Below the pieces are notes generated by a model. The model saw nothing but the letters and a program-made list of their open reading frames with translations, had not been told where the DNA came from and searched no databases. From Corylus avellana (Eukaryota > Streptophyta > Magnoliopsida > Fagales > Betulaceae): DNA of 64,000 nucleotides. The position numbers and the translations under genes were made by a program. This document shows, piece after piece, positions 23,810-34,545 of this stretch (position 1 is its first letter; each line of letters starts with the position of its first letter). The stretch spans positions 3,217,021-3,281,020 of the forward strand of contig NC_081541.1 in assembly GCF_901000735.1 (NCBI RefSeq), written 5' to 3'.

Positions 23810-24531
23810 TTTACTTGATCTTTACTGTTAGTATCTTTATTCAATGAGATCCTTCCATAAAACATCACCAACATGGTCCTATTAGAGGGGAGTTTTCTTT
23901 ATTTTCTTTTCTTTTCTTTCTAGGTACCTGTGATTTTGTTATTTGATGTGTTTCGCACAATCCAATGTACATCATATTATTTTGATTATTCTCTTCTATT
24001 GGCTTTATTTAAATTGTACACTTTCCTTGTGCCTCCATGCAAGTTGTGATTTTTAATTCAAATGGCTTTAGTCTAACAAGGAAAAAAATTATAAAGAAAA
24101 CCCACATTTTTATTAGAAGCAGAAGGTACAAATACACAAACTGAGGTGTATAACTCCTCTAGAACAAAAAAATATTGCTCCTACCTACAACCTGAGAGGA
24201 AGAGATAAGGAGGCAAGTACAAGGATGATCATCAAGTTACAGAAACTTGTCATTTTTAATATAGAATTCCTGCAATATAGCTCCCTGTTTGTGAAAAAAT
24301 AAAAGAAAAATAAAAAAGTAAACCACCTATTCATGTATGATTCTATAGCTCTTAGAATACAAATTATACAATGAAAGTAGTACCCCAAAACTCTAAAAAA
24401 AATTAACCTTTTGGGTCAACATTTGATAAACAATAAATTCTATATACCCATAGGCTCGAATTTTATCCTATTGCCAACCTTTTCACTAAAAGAAAAAGGC
24501 ATACCAGCTCTTTTTGCAGCGTGAAACTTCA
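23810..24531. other. Intergenic and 3' flank of the ataxin-10-like gene
   Basis: AT-rich. The part next to 24531 is probably the 3' UTR of the minus-strand ataxin-10-like gene. No other gene was recognised. Confidence 0.4.
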
Positions 24532-26107
24532 TCATGAGACATTTACAAGCTTTGCACGATGAGTATTTGGATCCACCTCCACTCGGAGACCAAGTCCAGC
24601 TAATTCAGGCACATCAACAGATCCTTGAAGCTCCAATTCTGCTACTGCTTGTTGATTTTCTGCGTTCCATTCCAATAAATTCCTCACACACCATATGCCC
24701 CATTCCCTCAAGAAAGGATTGTCTTCATCGGTAACACACTGTTGTAAGAGCAGAAGAATCCCATTCTTTTGTCTGATTTGATCTTGAACATTTTTCCTTC
24801 CATATGCACAATTGCCAATGACCGCAACAATGTCTCTCCTAAATCCTCTGTAATGACAAGGCTTTGATGAATAAGAACTTGTTCTCTCTCTGTTCTCACC
24901 CTGTTTGAGAGCTTTCCTGATTATAGCTGGGGGCTCAAGCTCGCCAAGCAAGCATAAAAGCAATTCTATGAGTCCAGAGGATAGTAGCACATCAACAGCA
25001 TCCACTGAATCCTCCTTCTTCAGGCCTCTCTCGCTATTGCATGCACAAATATCTCTCAAAATGGTTAGCGAGTATCCAAGAACATCTATTGCAGAAGAGC
25101 CTGTTGGAAGACCAGACTTGCATCTCGAAACAGAATTACTATACCCAACAGATCTCTTGAATATCCCAAAAACAAATAAAGCAAAATCATTGGGAAAAGT
25201 AATCTCGTTAAGCCGCTCATTCAAGATCTCTGATACAACACTCAGAAGAAATGCTTGTTCTGACAAAACAAGATCATCTCCAGATCCAATATCTTCACCA
25301 ATTTTAGAATCATCGACAAGGCTTAATTTAGAGAACAATCGAGGGAAGTAAGGTTCTTCTAAGCAGATTCTAGAAAGGATCAACTTCAACCAGTCCTCTC
25401 CAAATCCAACTGTAAGATAGAAACCAGAGAACACACAAAATTAGTTCAAACAAAAAGAAATGTAACAAATAAACAAGCACAAACAGCTCCAAATTACCAG
25501 CAGATGCAGTCCGTACAATTTCCTCCACAACAGACAACCCGACACCATTGCAAAGCTCTGTAAACAGTCCCGTGCTTCCATCACAACAGGTATAAATAAC
25601 CATACACAAAGGATCACAAGTCTCCCTGCTTCGGACTCTCGCAAGTGCAGCAAACTCCTCCGGAAAGAAACAATGCCAAATAGCACGCTGATGTTCCTCT
25701 CCAGCCAAAGAAGCATTCGCCAAAACCTGCAACCCCATACGCACAATCCCATAATCCTGATGGGACAAAGCTGCAGCAGACCTCAAAACATTCGAAACAA
25801 CACCAACTCCATTTCGTTCGATAAAAGCATCCTGGTTTGCAACTTCTCCCGCACAGAGATTTCTGAGGAGCTTCAAAGATGATATGAGAAGGTGATGACC
25901 AGAAGGGTAAGGGAGAGAATGAGTGAGCTGAAGAACTGTTGGCAGGATTTTCTTGGAAGCAAGGTCCTTGCGGCCAACATCAGTTCTAGAAGCGTCTATA
26001 AGATTTTCTAAAGCTTCTTCCAAGGAAGATAAGTTGGAAGCACTAAACAATGGCGAGAGAATATCTCGTGGAAGAGATAACTCCAACAATGATGCATCCT
26101 CGTCCAT
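24532..26107 (-). CDS. ATXN10-like (MEE50-like): Ataxin-10-like armadillo-type protein
   Basis: Two exons on the minus strand, 25498-26107 and 24532-25409 (phase 1 junction), encode 495 aa. The C-terminal 100 or so residues match the ataxin-10 homologue domain: DIVAVIGNCAYGRKNVQDQI, RQKNGILLLLQQCVTDEDNP, FLREWGIWCVRNLLEWNAEN and SVDVPELAGLGLRVEVDPNT. The rest is helical repeat sequence rich in leucine, as in armadillo folds. The Arabidopsis counterpart is, as I recall, a maternal-effect embryo-arrest gene. The biochemical role is not settled, but yeast and animal relatives link to cytokinesis and centrosome/cilium functions. Start is the ATG at 26107 (MDEDASLLELSLP); the adjoining upstream triplet is TTG. 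The frame is intact. Confidence 0.88.
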
Positions 26108-26618
26108 CAATTCCTTTCCTTGCTAGACGCCGTATGGCTACTTACCGAACAGAAATTTCAGTCAATTGCTATTAGCAATTTGTGGAGGCCGACCCCCTCG
26201 AATTGCTCAATCCCCTTTTCTTTTTCTGTCTTTCTTTCGTTTTCTCTCAATTTAGTTGATAAGAACTACGGTTCTTACTTCTAGGGGTTTTCCTGTACGG
26301 AACAGTGAGCATTCTTGAGTGATTTACCTGTGCAGAGGTTGTGCGAAAGCCGGGTTGTTGCTCTCCGCCGCCGCCGTGCGTTGGTGTTTGTGGTTGCTGT
26401 CAGGGTCGGAGGGAAGGGGTCCCCTCTCGTCCCAAAAATTTCCCTTACACCAGCTAAACATCCCTTGTATCTGTATGTCTCCTTTTTTCCCCACCCTCAG
26501 CCACTGATCAAGGGCAATCGACGTTCAACCGCCCACTAATCAGACCAAACGACTAACGCGGCGCTGGCAAAGTCTTGATTTTTTATTTTTATTTTTATTT
26601 TTGTTAAAGGCTTTCAGG
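26108..26618. other. Upstream region of the ataxin-10-like gene
   Basis: This holds the presumed promoter and leader of the minus-strand gene. A GC-richer patch near 26330-26420 creates short open frames without family resemblance. No other gene was seen. Confidence 0.4.
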
Positions 26619-27693
26619 TAGGGCTAGTAATTTTTGACACTACTTGTAAATATAACACCAAGTTAACAGGTTTTGGGTTTGATTTAAATGAGTTTGGGTT
26701 ATAATCGGGTCACCTGTTTATTACCCGATTAGTTTTCGGAACAGGATCATCCAGTTCACGGCTAAGATTTCATCTCAGAAATCTATTTTTTAACTTGACT
26801 CTTGGAGTGGCCGAACCCATTTTTTAACAGGGTCAACCCTTTTTTTTTTTTTTTTTTTAACTTGGCCCTTGAGGGGTGGCCGAACGGCCCGAACCACCCC
26901 CATAGGCCATGGGGGTGGTTCAGCCACCCCCTGGCCGGCCATTGGGGATGGCTTGAGTCACCCCTACCCAAAATGGGGGTGGCCGACCACCCCCTATGGT
27001 GGCCAGCCACCCCCTTTTTTTTTTAATTAAAAATAATATTTTATTTTATTTTTTATTAATATGATATATGTCTTATTTGTGGTCATAGAATTTATAAGAT
27101 GAAATTATAGCCATGAACTAGATATTCTCGAGAGGATTCTATTCTTTAGTTTTCGGGGCTAACGGGTCAACCCGACAGGTTAAGCGTGTGACTCGCCAAA
27201 CCCGTTTAAAAAATAAAATAAAATAAAAAACCCTAAACTAACGCCTACCTTACTTTTTTTCTTCCTTTCACTTTCAGCCGCCTCTCTCTCTCTTTCTCTC
27301 CACCGTTGATCACCTCCCTCTCTCACTACTACTGTCACATCCCTCTCTCTCAACTCGCGTTTCTTTCTCCCTCTCCCTCTTTCTCCTATTCCGTCGGCTT
27401 ACTTCAAGGTCGACCTCTATGGAGTATGGAATGGGTATTCGATACATCTCAAATCTTCGCATTTCAACGAGGTAGGGACCAAGATATGATTTTGTTTGAT
27501 ATCTCACTCTTTCTTCGATCTCTCTCTCTTTGATTTTGTCTTCAGGTTGACGGGTTGACACATTAACCAGCTAATCTTGTTGTGTCGTGTTTGGGTTGGG
27601 GATTTTGACCCGTTTATTGGTATATGTTAATTGGGTGACAGGTCATTACGAGTCATAAACAAGTTGACCCGTTAGCCCGTTTTGCTAGCCCTA
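26619..27693. mobile_element. hAT-like non-autonomous element, 1075 bp
   Basis: The ends TAGGGCTAGTAATTTTTG and, reverse-complemented, TAGGGCTAGCAAAACGGG form the terminal inverted repeat. The flanks CTTTCAGG at 26611-26618 and CTTTTAGG at 27694-27701 are an 8-bp duplication with one mismatch. The subterminal regions carry GGGTCA/ACCCG words. A second element is nested inside. No transposase is visible. Confidence 0.75.
26735..27150. mobile_element. GTGGCC-rich inverted-repeat element nested in the hAT-like element
   Basis: GTTCACGGCTAAGATTTCAT on the left pairs with GTTCATGGCTATAATTTCAT read from the right on the opposite strand. The interior is dominated by GGGGGTGGTT and CCACCCCC words. 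It shares ends and interior with 27815-28745. The borders are approximate. Confidence 0.6.
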
Positions 27694-27814
27694 CTTTTAG
27701 GCTTTTAGATTAGAGAAGAATGGAGACGATGAAGATGATAGGACGTCCCTTTGTTATTTTTCTCCAAAACGGGTCGTTTAAATAATTTGTGTTGTACAAT
27801 CGTTTATTTTGGAC

Positions 27815-28745
27815 GAGAGAGTATCATGTTCATGGTTAGGATTTCTCAGATAAATTCTAGAGCCACAAATGGGACATGTGTCTTACTAATAAAATAATAA
27901 TAAAAAAATATTATTTAATATTAAAAAAATCATAATAAATTAATAAAGAAAAAATAAGGGGTGGCCTCCATTTTAGTTAGTGGGTGGCTTGAAGTACCCC
28001 CAATGGTCGGCCAGGGGTGGATAAACCACCCCCATGGCCTATGGGGGTGGTTCGAACCACTCCCGTCTTGCAAAAGGAGGTGGCCGAACCACCCTCATTA
28101 AGCCACGAGAAATGCTAGGCTTCATTAAAAAATCTATCTTTTGGTTATTTTAATCCTAGGTAGCATGACCAATTTTTCATAAATCTATTAATTTAAAATG
28201 GGACATGCCATTTATGATTAAAATGGCCAAAAGATGAATTTTTTAATGAAGCCAAGCATTTTTCTTAAGCCACCCCTAAGAGTCAAACGAAAAATAAAAA
28301 TAAATAAATAATGGGTTGTCACTCCCAATGGCCAAACGAAAAAATAATAATAATTGTCACTTCCAATGGCCAAAATAATAATAATTGTCACTTCTAATGG
28401 CCAAACGAAAATAATAATAATAATAATGGGTTGGCCTTTGGGGGTAGCTGGACCACCCCCAAGGGCCATGGGGGTGGTTCGGCCACCCTTGGCCGGCCAT
28501 TTGGGGTGGCTTGAGCCACCCTCTAGATAAAATGGGGGTGGTTGGCCACCTCCTATGACCAAGATGGGGTGGCCAGCTACTTCTTATTTTTTTATTAATT
28601 AATTTTTTATTTTTATTTTTTATGTTAAAAATAATTTTTTTTAAATTTTTTTTTATTAATGGGATACGTGTCCTATTTGTAGATGTAAAATTTATTTTCA
28701 AAAATTTTAGCCATAAATTGAATACTCTCCGGTCCAAGATCATTT
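27815..28745. mobile_element. Larger GTGGCC-rich inverted-repeat element
   Basis: The left end TGGACGAGAGAGTATCATG pairs with the reverse complement of the right end, TGGACCGGAGAGTATTCAA, and pairing resumes at GGGACATGTGTCTTACTAAT against AGGACACGTATCCCATTAAT. The interior carries CCACCCCCATGGCC-type repeats. A 158-bp MITE has inserted into it at 28107-28264. I could not define the target duplication. Confidence 0.65.
28107..28264. mobile_element. Fold-back MITE, 158 bp, perfect 9-bp target duplication
   Basis: GAGAAATGCTAGGCTTCATT at the left pairs with GAAAAATGCTTGGCTTCATT from the right, over about 38 bp with few mismatches. TTAAGCCAC is duplicated exactly at 28098-28106 and 28265-28273. 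It is nested in the GTGGCC-rich element. Confidence 0.9.
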
Positions 28746-28994
28746 TCCTTTATAGTGTGAGACTTCAAACGCTGCGTTTCAAGCTTGCCCAGCCCAGTTG
28801 CTTTGTTTTGTTTTTAACTCTTATTCCATCCGAAGAAAGTATATATAGTTTCCATTTTTTATTTTTTTATTTTCAATTGCTTAGCCTTTTTTTGTTTTAG
28901 AACGTGAAAAGTGTGCAATAAAAAGAATGTCCTGAACAAAGCAAAACATTAACTTTATTTTTTTAAAACAAATTTTCTTTTTTAATATACATAT

Positions 28995-29374
28995 TGTTGG
29001 GAATAAAATCACTTTACAAGCCCATCAAATTTTGGGGATACAATTTAGGTAGGGCTCTATTGAAATAATATGGGTCATAAAATCCTACTCAAAGTCTACA
29101 TTAGAGTAAGAGCGTAAGTCCAATTACAGTTCCCCTAGATCAACTCAAGCTAGGAAAACTAATTCGAGTCTAAAAAAAGAGATAGTTTAAGACTATCTCA
29201 ACTCTTCAGAGCTAGTTCAAGTCTACTTCAACTTTTTAGCGTATAAATAGGTCCTTACACAAGGTACAAAAACAAATTCTCAAAGACAAACACAGGCTTT
29301 TTGAGTGTTAAACTTTTACACTCCTCAAACACAACCTCAAACACGCCCTTAAAATTTATATTTCTCAATCATAC
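28995..29374 (+). repeat. Possible solo LTR upstream of the P1 gene
   Basis: The stretch begins TGTTGGGAATAAAATCACT, a common start for plant copia LTRs, and contains a TATA-like TATAAATA at 29242-29249. TATACATAT occurs on both sides (28986-28994 and 29375-29383), but a 9-bp duplication is not what copia makes and the flank is AT-rich. It could instead be ordinary promoter sequence. Confidence 0.3.
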
Positions 29375-29424
29375 TATACATATTAAAGCCAATTACAGAA
29401 GAAAAAGCCTATTTATTCTATTAA

Positions 29425-29496
29425 GGCCCACTACAGAAAAAGCGCCAAACAAAACCGAGCCAAAGCCCAGTAGGTCATCTACTATCAAAAACCCTA
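29425..29496 (+). promoter_or_regulatory. Site II and telo-box motifs of the P1 promoter
   Basis: GGCCCA at 29425-29430 and AGCCCA at 29464-29469 match the TGGGCC/T site II element in reverse orientation. AAACCCTAG at 29488-29496 is a telo-box. The combination is a known signature of plant ribosomal-protein and other growth-linked promoters and fits the P1 gene starting at 29718. Confidence 0.65.
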
Positions 29497-29717
29497 GCTC
29501 TCGCAACCTCTCTATATACAGTTCACCAAAACCCTCTCACAAAGCTCTGTCGCAGCGTCAGACTCACAAGTGCCTCTCCCCTAGGTCCCTTGCCTCTCTC
29601 CCTCTCTCAGATTCCTCTCGCACTCTCTTTTCTTTTCTTCAACGGCTTGACCTAATTTTGTTTAAATTTTTCATCTTTTTGATTTGAAGGTTGCGATTGA
29701 ATCTCATTGCTGCGACA

Positions 29718-30873
29718 ATGTCTTCCAGTGAGCTTGCTTGCACGTACGCTTCTTTGATCCTCCATGACGATGGAATCGCAATCACTGTAAGACTCACTTC
29801 TTTGATTCGTCGCAGATTTGTAGAATATTATTTTGATTAGTAATATATTTCTGAATGTTGTTTGTATAGGCTAAGAAGAGAGTTTAGATTAGATCCATTA
29901 CAGTTCACTGTATCTTTTTTTTTTTTGGTTTCCCCTCTTAAAAGATAGATGTAAACAGTTTGACCCTTCAGAGTTTAATATTGCCTCGAATTTGATTTTG
30001 ATTTTTGTGTAACTTTAGGTTAATTGTTTTTTTTTTCCTGACTATTGTAATTATCGGTGGAGAAAACAGCACTGTCATTTTAATTAAGTGTAGTACATGG
30101 ATCCTCATGTAAAAATTTTCTGTGATTTCATGCTAATTAGTTTTATTTTTATAAATAATTATTGAATAGGTGGGGGAACGTTTGCATTCTTTAAGTTCAT
30201 GTGGGTTTGTGTTTTGTTTATGAGAATCAATTTTTAATGAGATTTTTGAAATTTTTTGAGTGGAAGATGAAACCCCTTTTTTGAATTCACGGTTTATCTC
30301 TGCTTTGATGCGAATCCAATGTGATTTTGTCAATTTTTATTTAATTATGAAATGATACTTGAACAGGCGGATAAGATTGCGACATTGGTGAAATCAGCAG
30401 GGGTCACTGTTGAGTCATACTGGCCCAGTCTTTTTGCAAAGCTTTCAGAGAAGAGGAGCATTGAGGATCTTGTTCTGAATGCTGCTAGTGGTGGTGGTGG
30501 TGGTTGTGCTGCTCCTGTAGCTGTGGCTGCTGCAGCTGGTGGGGCTGCTGCTGCTGCTGCTGCCGCTCCTAAAGTTGAGGAAAAGGTAGAAATTTCTCCA
30601 TCCCTATGATAATACGGTGTTTGGCTTTCATTATGCAAGACCTTTTGCAATTGCCTTGTCCCAAATTGAAAAAAAAAAAAAAACAAACAAACAAACAAAA
30701 ATCATGCGTAGCAGAAATATTGGTACTTTGTGAGTCTGTTCGATTTTCTTAAGTTTTTGTTGGGTAGAAATTTTATGTTGCCTTATTGATTAAATTTCCT
30801 TTTTCAATGGTGTAAACAGGAAGAGGCAAAGGAAGAGAGTGACGATGACATGGGATTTAGTTTGTTTGATTAG
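29718..30873 (+). CDS. RPP1-like: 60S acidic ribosomal protein P1
   Basis: Lateral stalk protein of the large cytosolic ribosomal subunit that pairs with P2 on P0 and stimulates translation-factor GTPases. Three exons, 29718-29786, 30367-30585 and 30820-30873 (all phase 0), encode 113 aa, the normal length. Exon 1 gives [20 protein letters not shown]. Exon 2 gives the dimerisation helices ([20 protein letters not shown]) and a Gly/Ala-rich hinge. Exon 3 gives the acidic conserved tail [13 protein letters not shown] that contacts elongation factors. The hinge is encoded by GGT and GCT triplet runs that may vary in length between individuals. The upstream site II/telo-box motifs agree with the function. 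Confidence 0.96.
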
Positions 30874-31704
30874 GTTCTTTTCTTTTCATTGTTAGGCAGT
30901 TTAGGACACAAGGTCTTGAATTTTGGTCCTCTTTGATAAATTTTCTTCAATTGACGCATGTTGACATGACTATTAAATCCATTTTATGGAGTTTTTTGAT
31001 TCATATTTAACTGGAATTTTATGAATTTATTCTTGTGTTGGATTTGTTTCTTTGGTATTATCAGCATGAAATCAAAATTTTTTCACTCAGAATTTTGTGC
31101 AAGGGATACAGCTCAATGTTGAATAAGAGGGGGTGGATTTGATGAGTGAACCCTCACTAGAATGTTGAACCAATAGTTCCCCTGAAAAACTATCATGATT
31201 TTTGAAGTATGGGAGTTGCTTTAATGTTTTTGAGGATTTATCATATTCTTCCCTTTATCGTCTGCCCTACTGGCATTTGGTGTTTCTTATGGCCTCGAGA
31301 GTAAAAACTCCAATTTGGTGGTTTGTGAAGGGAATTTAGCTTAGGTGCTGTAAAAAACTACCGGACAATATGCTTAACTTGTTCAAGCGTGGGGTGGGGT
31401 GGGGTGGGTTGCCTGAGGTACCTTTGCAAGTGGACTTTATAAGAGTTCTCACATTTGCTGTTTGCTATCTTATAATTGTAATAAGACAGCAAAAATATTG
31501 GGAATTCTTATTTGCGACTGAGTGTGTTCAAATTTTAATGAATAATTTCATTCGGCCATCAGCTTTACCTTATGCCTGCTGATAGCCCACATAGAATTCC
31601 TCGACCTTGGCTTAAGAGCTTGGACTTTGGGCTTTTGAAGTCTCCTTAGGCCGAATAGCCTGAATCCTCAGAAATTGTCGAGACTGGTGTCTGGGAAGTG
31701 GAGA
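30874..31704. other. 3' UTR of P1 and intergenic DNA
   Basis: No gene was recognised. GTGGGGTGGGGTGGG occurs near 31391. The remainder is unremarkable AT-rich sequence. Confidence 0.4.
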
Positions 31705-32070
31705 ACTTCTAGCCCTGTCCAGACTCCAGAGTACCCCTGGCCCCACCTTGGCTCACATTTACGTGTCATTATTGTTGACCCAAAAATGCATAACCTCCAA
31801 CATTCGATCACGTCTCCCTCCGACCCAACCACCAGTCCACCACCATTCTTCCTACGAGATGTTTCTTGAAACGTGTTAATCGTTTATTGCACATATATAT
31901 ATATAAGGAAGGGGGATGCTTCTAGCCCGGTCCAGACTCAACACCACACCCCTTACGTGCTGTGGAGTCGCTTACGTGTCATTAGTACCGGCGGCCAAGA
32001 AAGATTCTCGAGTCTTTGCAGTTTCCACACTACACCTACCATCCTTCCTTCGTGATATTTCTAGTAATGT
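31705..32070 (+). promoter_or_regulatory. Duplicated promoter module with ACGTGTC elements
   Basis: Two diverged copies, about 31705-31870 and 31915-32070, share CTTCTAGCCC, GTCCAGACTC and TTACGTGTCATTA in the same order. ACGTGTC at 31761-31767 and 31974-31980 matches the ABA-response element core. They lie about 200-560 bp upstream of the small gene at 32270. A TATA-like TTTAAATA follows at about 32113. Confidence 0.55.
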
Positions 32071-32269
32071 AAGAAATTTGGTCCGGTACCCTCCAATTCT
32101 CTCCCCCTTGGCTTTAAATACCTCCTCTCTCAACCTCTTCTCATCGTGTGTGTAAGCCACAAGCCACAAAAGTCCCCAAACAGAACTCTCTCTCTCTCTC
32201 TCTGCAGAGTCAAAGCCCGACGATTCCTACAATCCTCAACCGCAGTCTCTCATCACAGCTCTCGTGGCG

Positions 32270-32521
32270 ATGATGATGATGATGTCGATGTTCAGCTCCT
32301 TTCATGCGCTCTGCGCCGAATCCCACGATCAGAAGGTGAGCCTGTCGTCGACGTGTCCCACCAAAGAACCGAAGCTGAAGACGAACGACGGAGAGGGGAA
32401 TTCGACTCCACCCGAGCGCGTCAGCAGACTGTCGCAACAACAACAACAGCAACAGAGGAGGCCGAGGTTCGCTCCAGAGTTCGATGGGATCCACTGTTTT
32501 GAAACCATAGTTCCTTTTTAA
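32270..32521 (+). CDS. Small uncharacterised protein with C-terminal FAPEFDGIHCFETIV motif
   Basis: Single-exon frame of 83 aa. It starts with five methionines (ATG repeats), so the exact start within 32270-32284 is uncertain. It then reads MFSSFHALCAESHDQKV, a Ser/Thr/Pro-rich middle, a run of seven glutamines, and ends RRPRFAPEFDGIHCFETIV followed by PF. I do not recognise a named family. The C-terminus is nearly the same as that of the gene at 34546, 2 kb downstream, although the rest of the two proteins differ. There is no signal peptide or membrane segment. A TATA-like TTTAAATA and a CT-rich leader (32188-32203) precede it, which supports a real transcript. The upstream ACGTGTC copies hint at stress or ABA control. 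Confidence 0.7.
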   Translation: MMMMMSMFSSFHALCAESHDQKVSLSSTCPTKEPKLKTNDGEGNSTPPERVSRLSQQQQQQQRRPRFAPEFDGIHCFETIVPF

Positions 32522-32928
32522 GTTTGTTTCTTTGTTTTCTTTTTTAACCCAGATTCTTTTGGAGGTGAATTTTTACTATTATAATGTCTTGTAAAGCTTC
32601 AATTTTTAGGCATTAAATTTAAATATGATGTTATGATATATTCTTTCTTTCATCTTCGTGCGCTTCAAACTTGATTTCCGCTTCATGGGACATGGTTCCT
32701 AACTGATTGAGTTATCTCTTAGGGACCCCGTCTCCTTTCCGACCTAATGAATCAAATACAAATGTTCCATAGTAATAGAATTTCATGTCCATTAATGATG
32801 TTGGGTTATATGGGAATGTGAATGGATGAGAGAGATTCCCAAATTCAAACTTATCCATTGTTGGCCTCTATTACAAGAAGTTGGGCATGTGTGGCATTAA
32901 TGTAAGTGGTGCATCAAAGATTTGATTG

Positions 32929-33207
32929 GTGAAATAGGCATGTGGTCGGACCCGGAGCACTTTAATTTAATTCTATTAACTAGTCTTGATAGGGTTTATC
33001 CCTTATGGTGTGATGTAATCCTCAAGTCACGTGTGCCTCAAGTTTTGTTCAATAAGGAGAATATCTCCAGATTATGTTTTATTATTCAATAAGGAGATTA
33101 TCTCCATGCTCCGGGTCCGACCACATGCCTATTTCACGTGATAAACCCTATCACCATCAAAAGGGATAAACCCTATCACCATGTTTGATGGTGATAGGGT
33201 TTATCAC
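32929..33207. repeat. Compound nested inverted repeat
   Basis: Arms of 31 bp, 32929-32959 (GTGAAATAGGCATGTGGTCG and onward) and 33107-33137, are perfect inverse complements. A second perfect pair of 24-bp arms lies at 33138-33161 and 33184-33207 (GTGATAAACCCTATCACCAT). GATAGGGTTTATCCCTT near 32988 also pairs with 33161-33178. ATTCAATAAGGAGA is directly repeated at about 33047 and 33085. I see no open frame and no classical transposon ends. Confidence 0.8.
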
Positions 33208-33534
33208 GTCAAACGTTTTTCTCTATCTCTTGGAAAGTTGAAGAGATTAGACGGATTTGTTAATTGCCAAATTTAAGTCGTGAACGTCACTTTTATGTCT
33301 CTTGAAGGACAATTGTTATTCCACGGCCATTGTAACTTGTAAGCTGTAATTCCTTTTTGACGTGATTGATCTCCTTTGGTAATCGGTTTAAAATCCTTAT
33401 TCTGTGTTTAAAATTAAGGGTCAATAACTTTTTTAACACCTAATAAGGCTTATTATCAAATGGGTATTTTGGTTTTAAAAGTACCAATAAGTGGTATTTA
33501 TATACATCCAATAAAGGCATTAAAAACATTAAAC

Positions 33535-33568
<34 letters not shown>

Positions 33569-34545
33569 TATTTTTTTTTTTTTAAAAAAAGTATGGTAGT
33601 GGCCGCAAATTGGCTTAACAAGCAAAATTAAGATTCCAAAGGGTATGTTGCTGCATTTTTTGCTATTCACCTATGTTGCCTAAAAAACTAAAGTAATTAA
33701 TGAGGATCTATCATAATTAGATTGACTGACCTAAAATAGAAAGTGGTGCTTAGCTGACCGCCGAACAATTTAAGGTATTGGGCCTACTTGTTCCGAACAA
33801 TTTCTACAACCCTTTTTGCAGAGACGGAGGGAGGGGGGGACCGGGGTGGGCATGGTCCCCCCCAAAATAAGGAAAAAAAAATTAGAAGTAAAAAAGAAAG
33901 AAAGTAAAGTTGAAGTTTTAATTTTAGTCATTTTGCCCTCTCCCAAAAAAAAAAAAAAAAATTGGTCCTATTTTAAAATTTTTTTAGCCATATCCAATAA
34001 AAACTTTTGGTCATATTTTTAATTTTGTTGGCCCATACCGACTAAGTTTTTTTATTTTTGGCTCTTACTTTCAAATGTCCACTTTTTTTTTGCCCTTACG
34101 GTAGTCTTTAGTTCATAAAAAATAACAAAAATAATTTTTTTTAATAAAAAAATTCTGAAGAACCGAAAAAAAAATTTGGCTAGCCCCCTCCCATAAAATT
34201 TCCTGGCCCCGTCCCTGCTTCTTTGTCTGAATTTCGAACAACTTAATCTCAATCCAAAATAAATTAGGTGCTCTTGCCTCTCGGCATCACTTTCCCGGTC
34301 AATAAACCTGTATAAACACACAGTCAAATCCGGTGCTCTTTTTAAATCTCTTCTTCTGCCTTTTTATTTTATTTTATTTTTTTCCCCAATTCCTCCTTTT
34401 CACACCATTCTTTGCTTGTCTTCACCACCAAGTCATCCCAGATTCCCACATTTCCTTTGCTCTACTTTATCCATCCTGTAAAGACATATCATTCAAAGGC
34501 TATAAATTGTCTCTTCTAAGAATCAAAGAAGCTCTCCAGGGTGCA
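33208..34545. other. Intergenic region and leader of the second small gene
   Basis: This contains a (TTA)n microsatellite at about 33535-33569 and A-rich runs. The last 200 bp is the presumed leader of the 34546 gene. A longer frame opens at 34333, but its N-terminal part is hydrophobic leader-like sequence with no family resemblance, and the better start is the ATG at 34546. Confidence 0.4.

Noticed and set aside
28995..29383. Full LTR retrotransposon at the P1 upstream region
   Set aside because: Only one LTR-like end is visible. There is no second LTR, primer-binding site or coding part, and the 9-bp flank does not suit copia. It is kept only as a weak solo-LTR candidate.
33440..33670. 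Asparagine-rich minus-strand open frame
   Set aside because: It is translation of a (TTA)n microsatellite and its flanks.
34333..34545. Extended N-terminus for the second small gene
   Set aside because: The upstream part is a Phe-rich product of a TTTTATTT leader and has no resemblance to a protein domain. The ATG at 34546 directly precedes the compact membrane segment.
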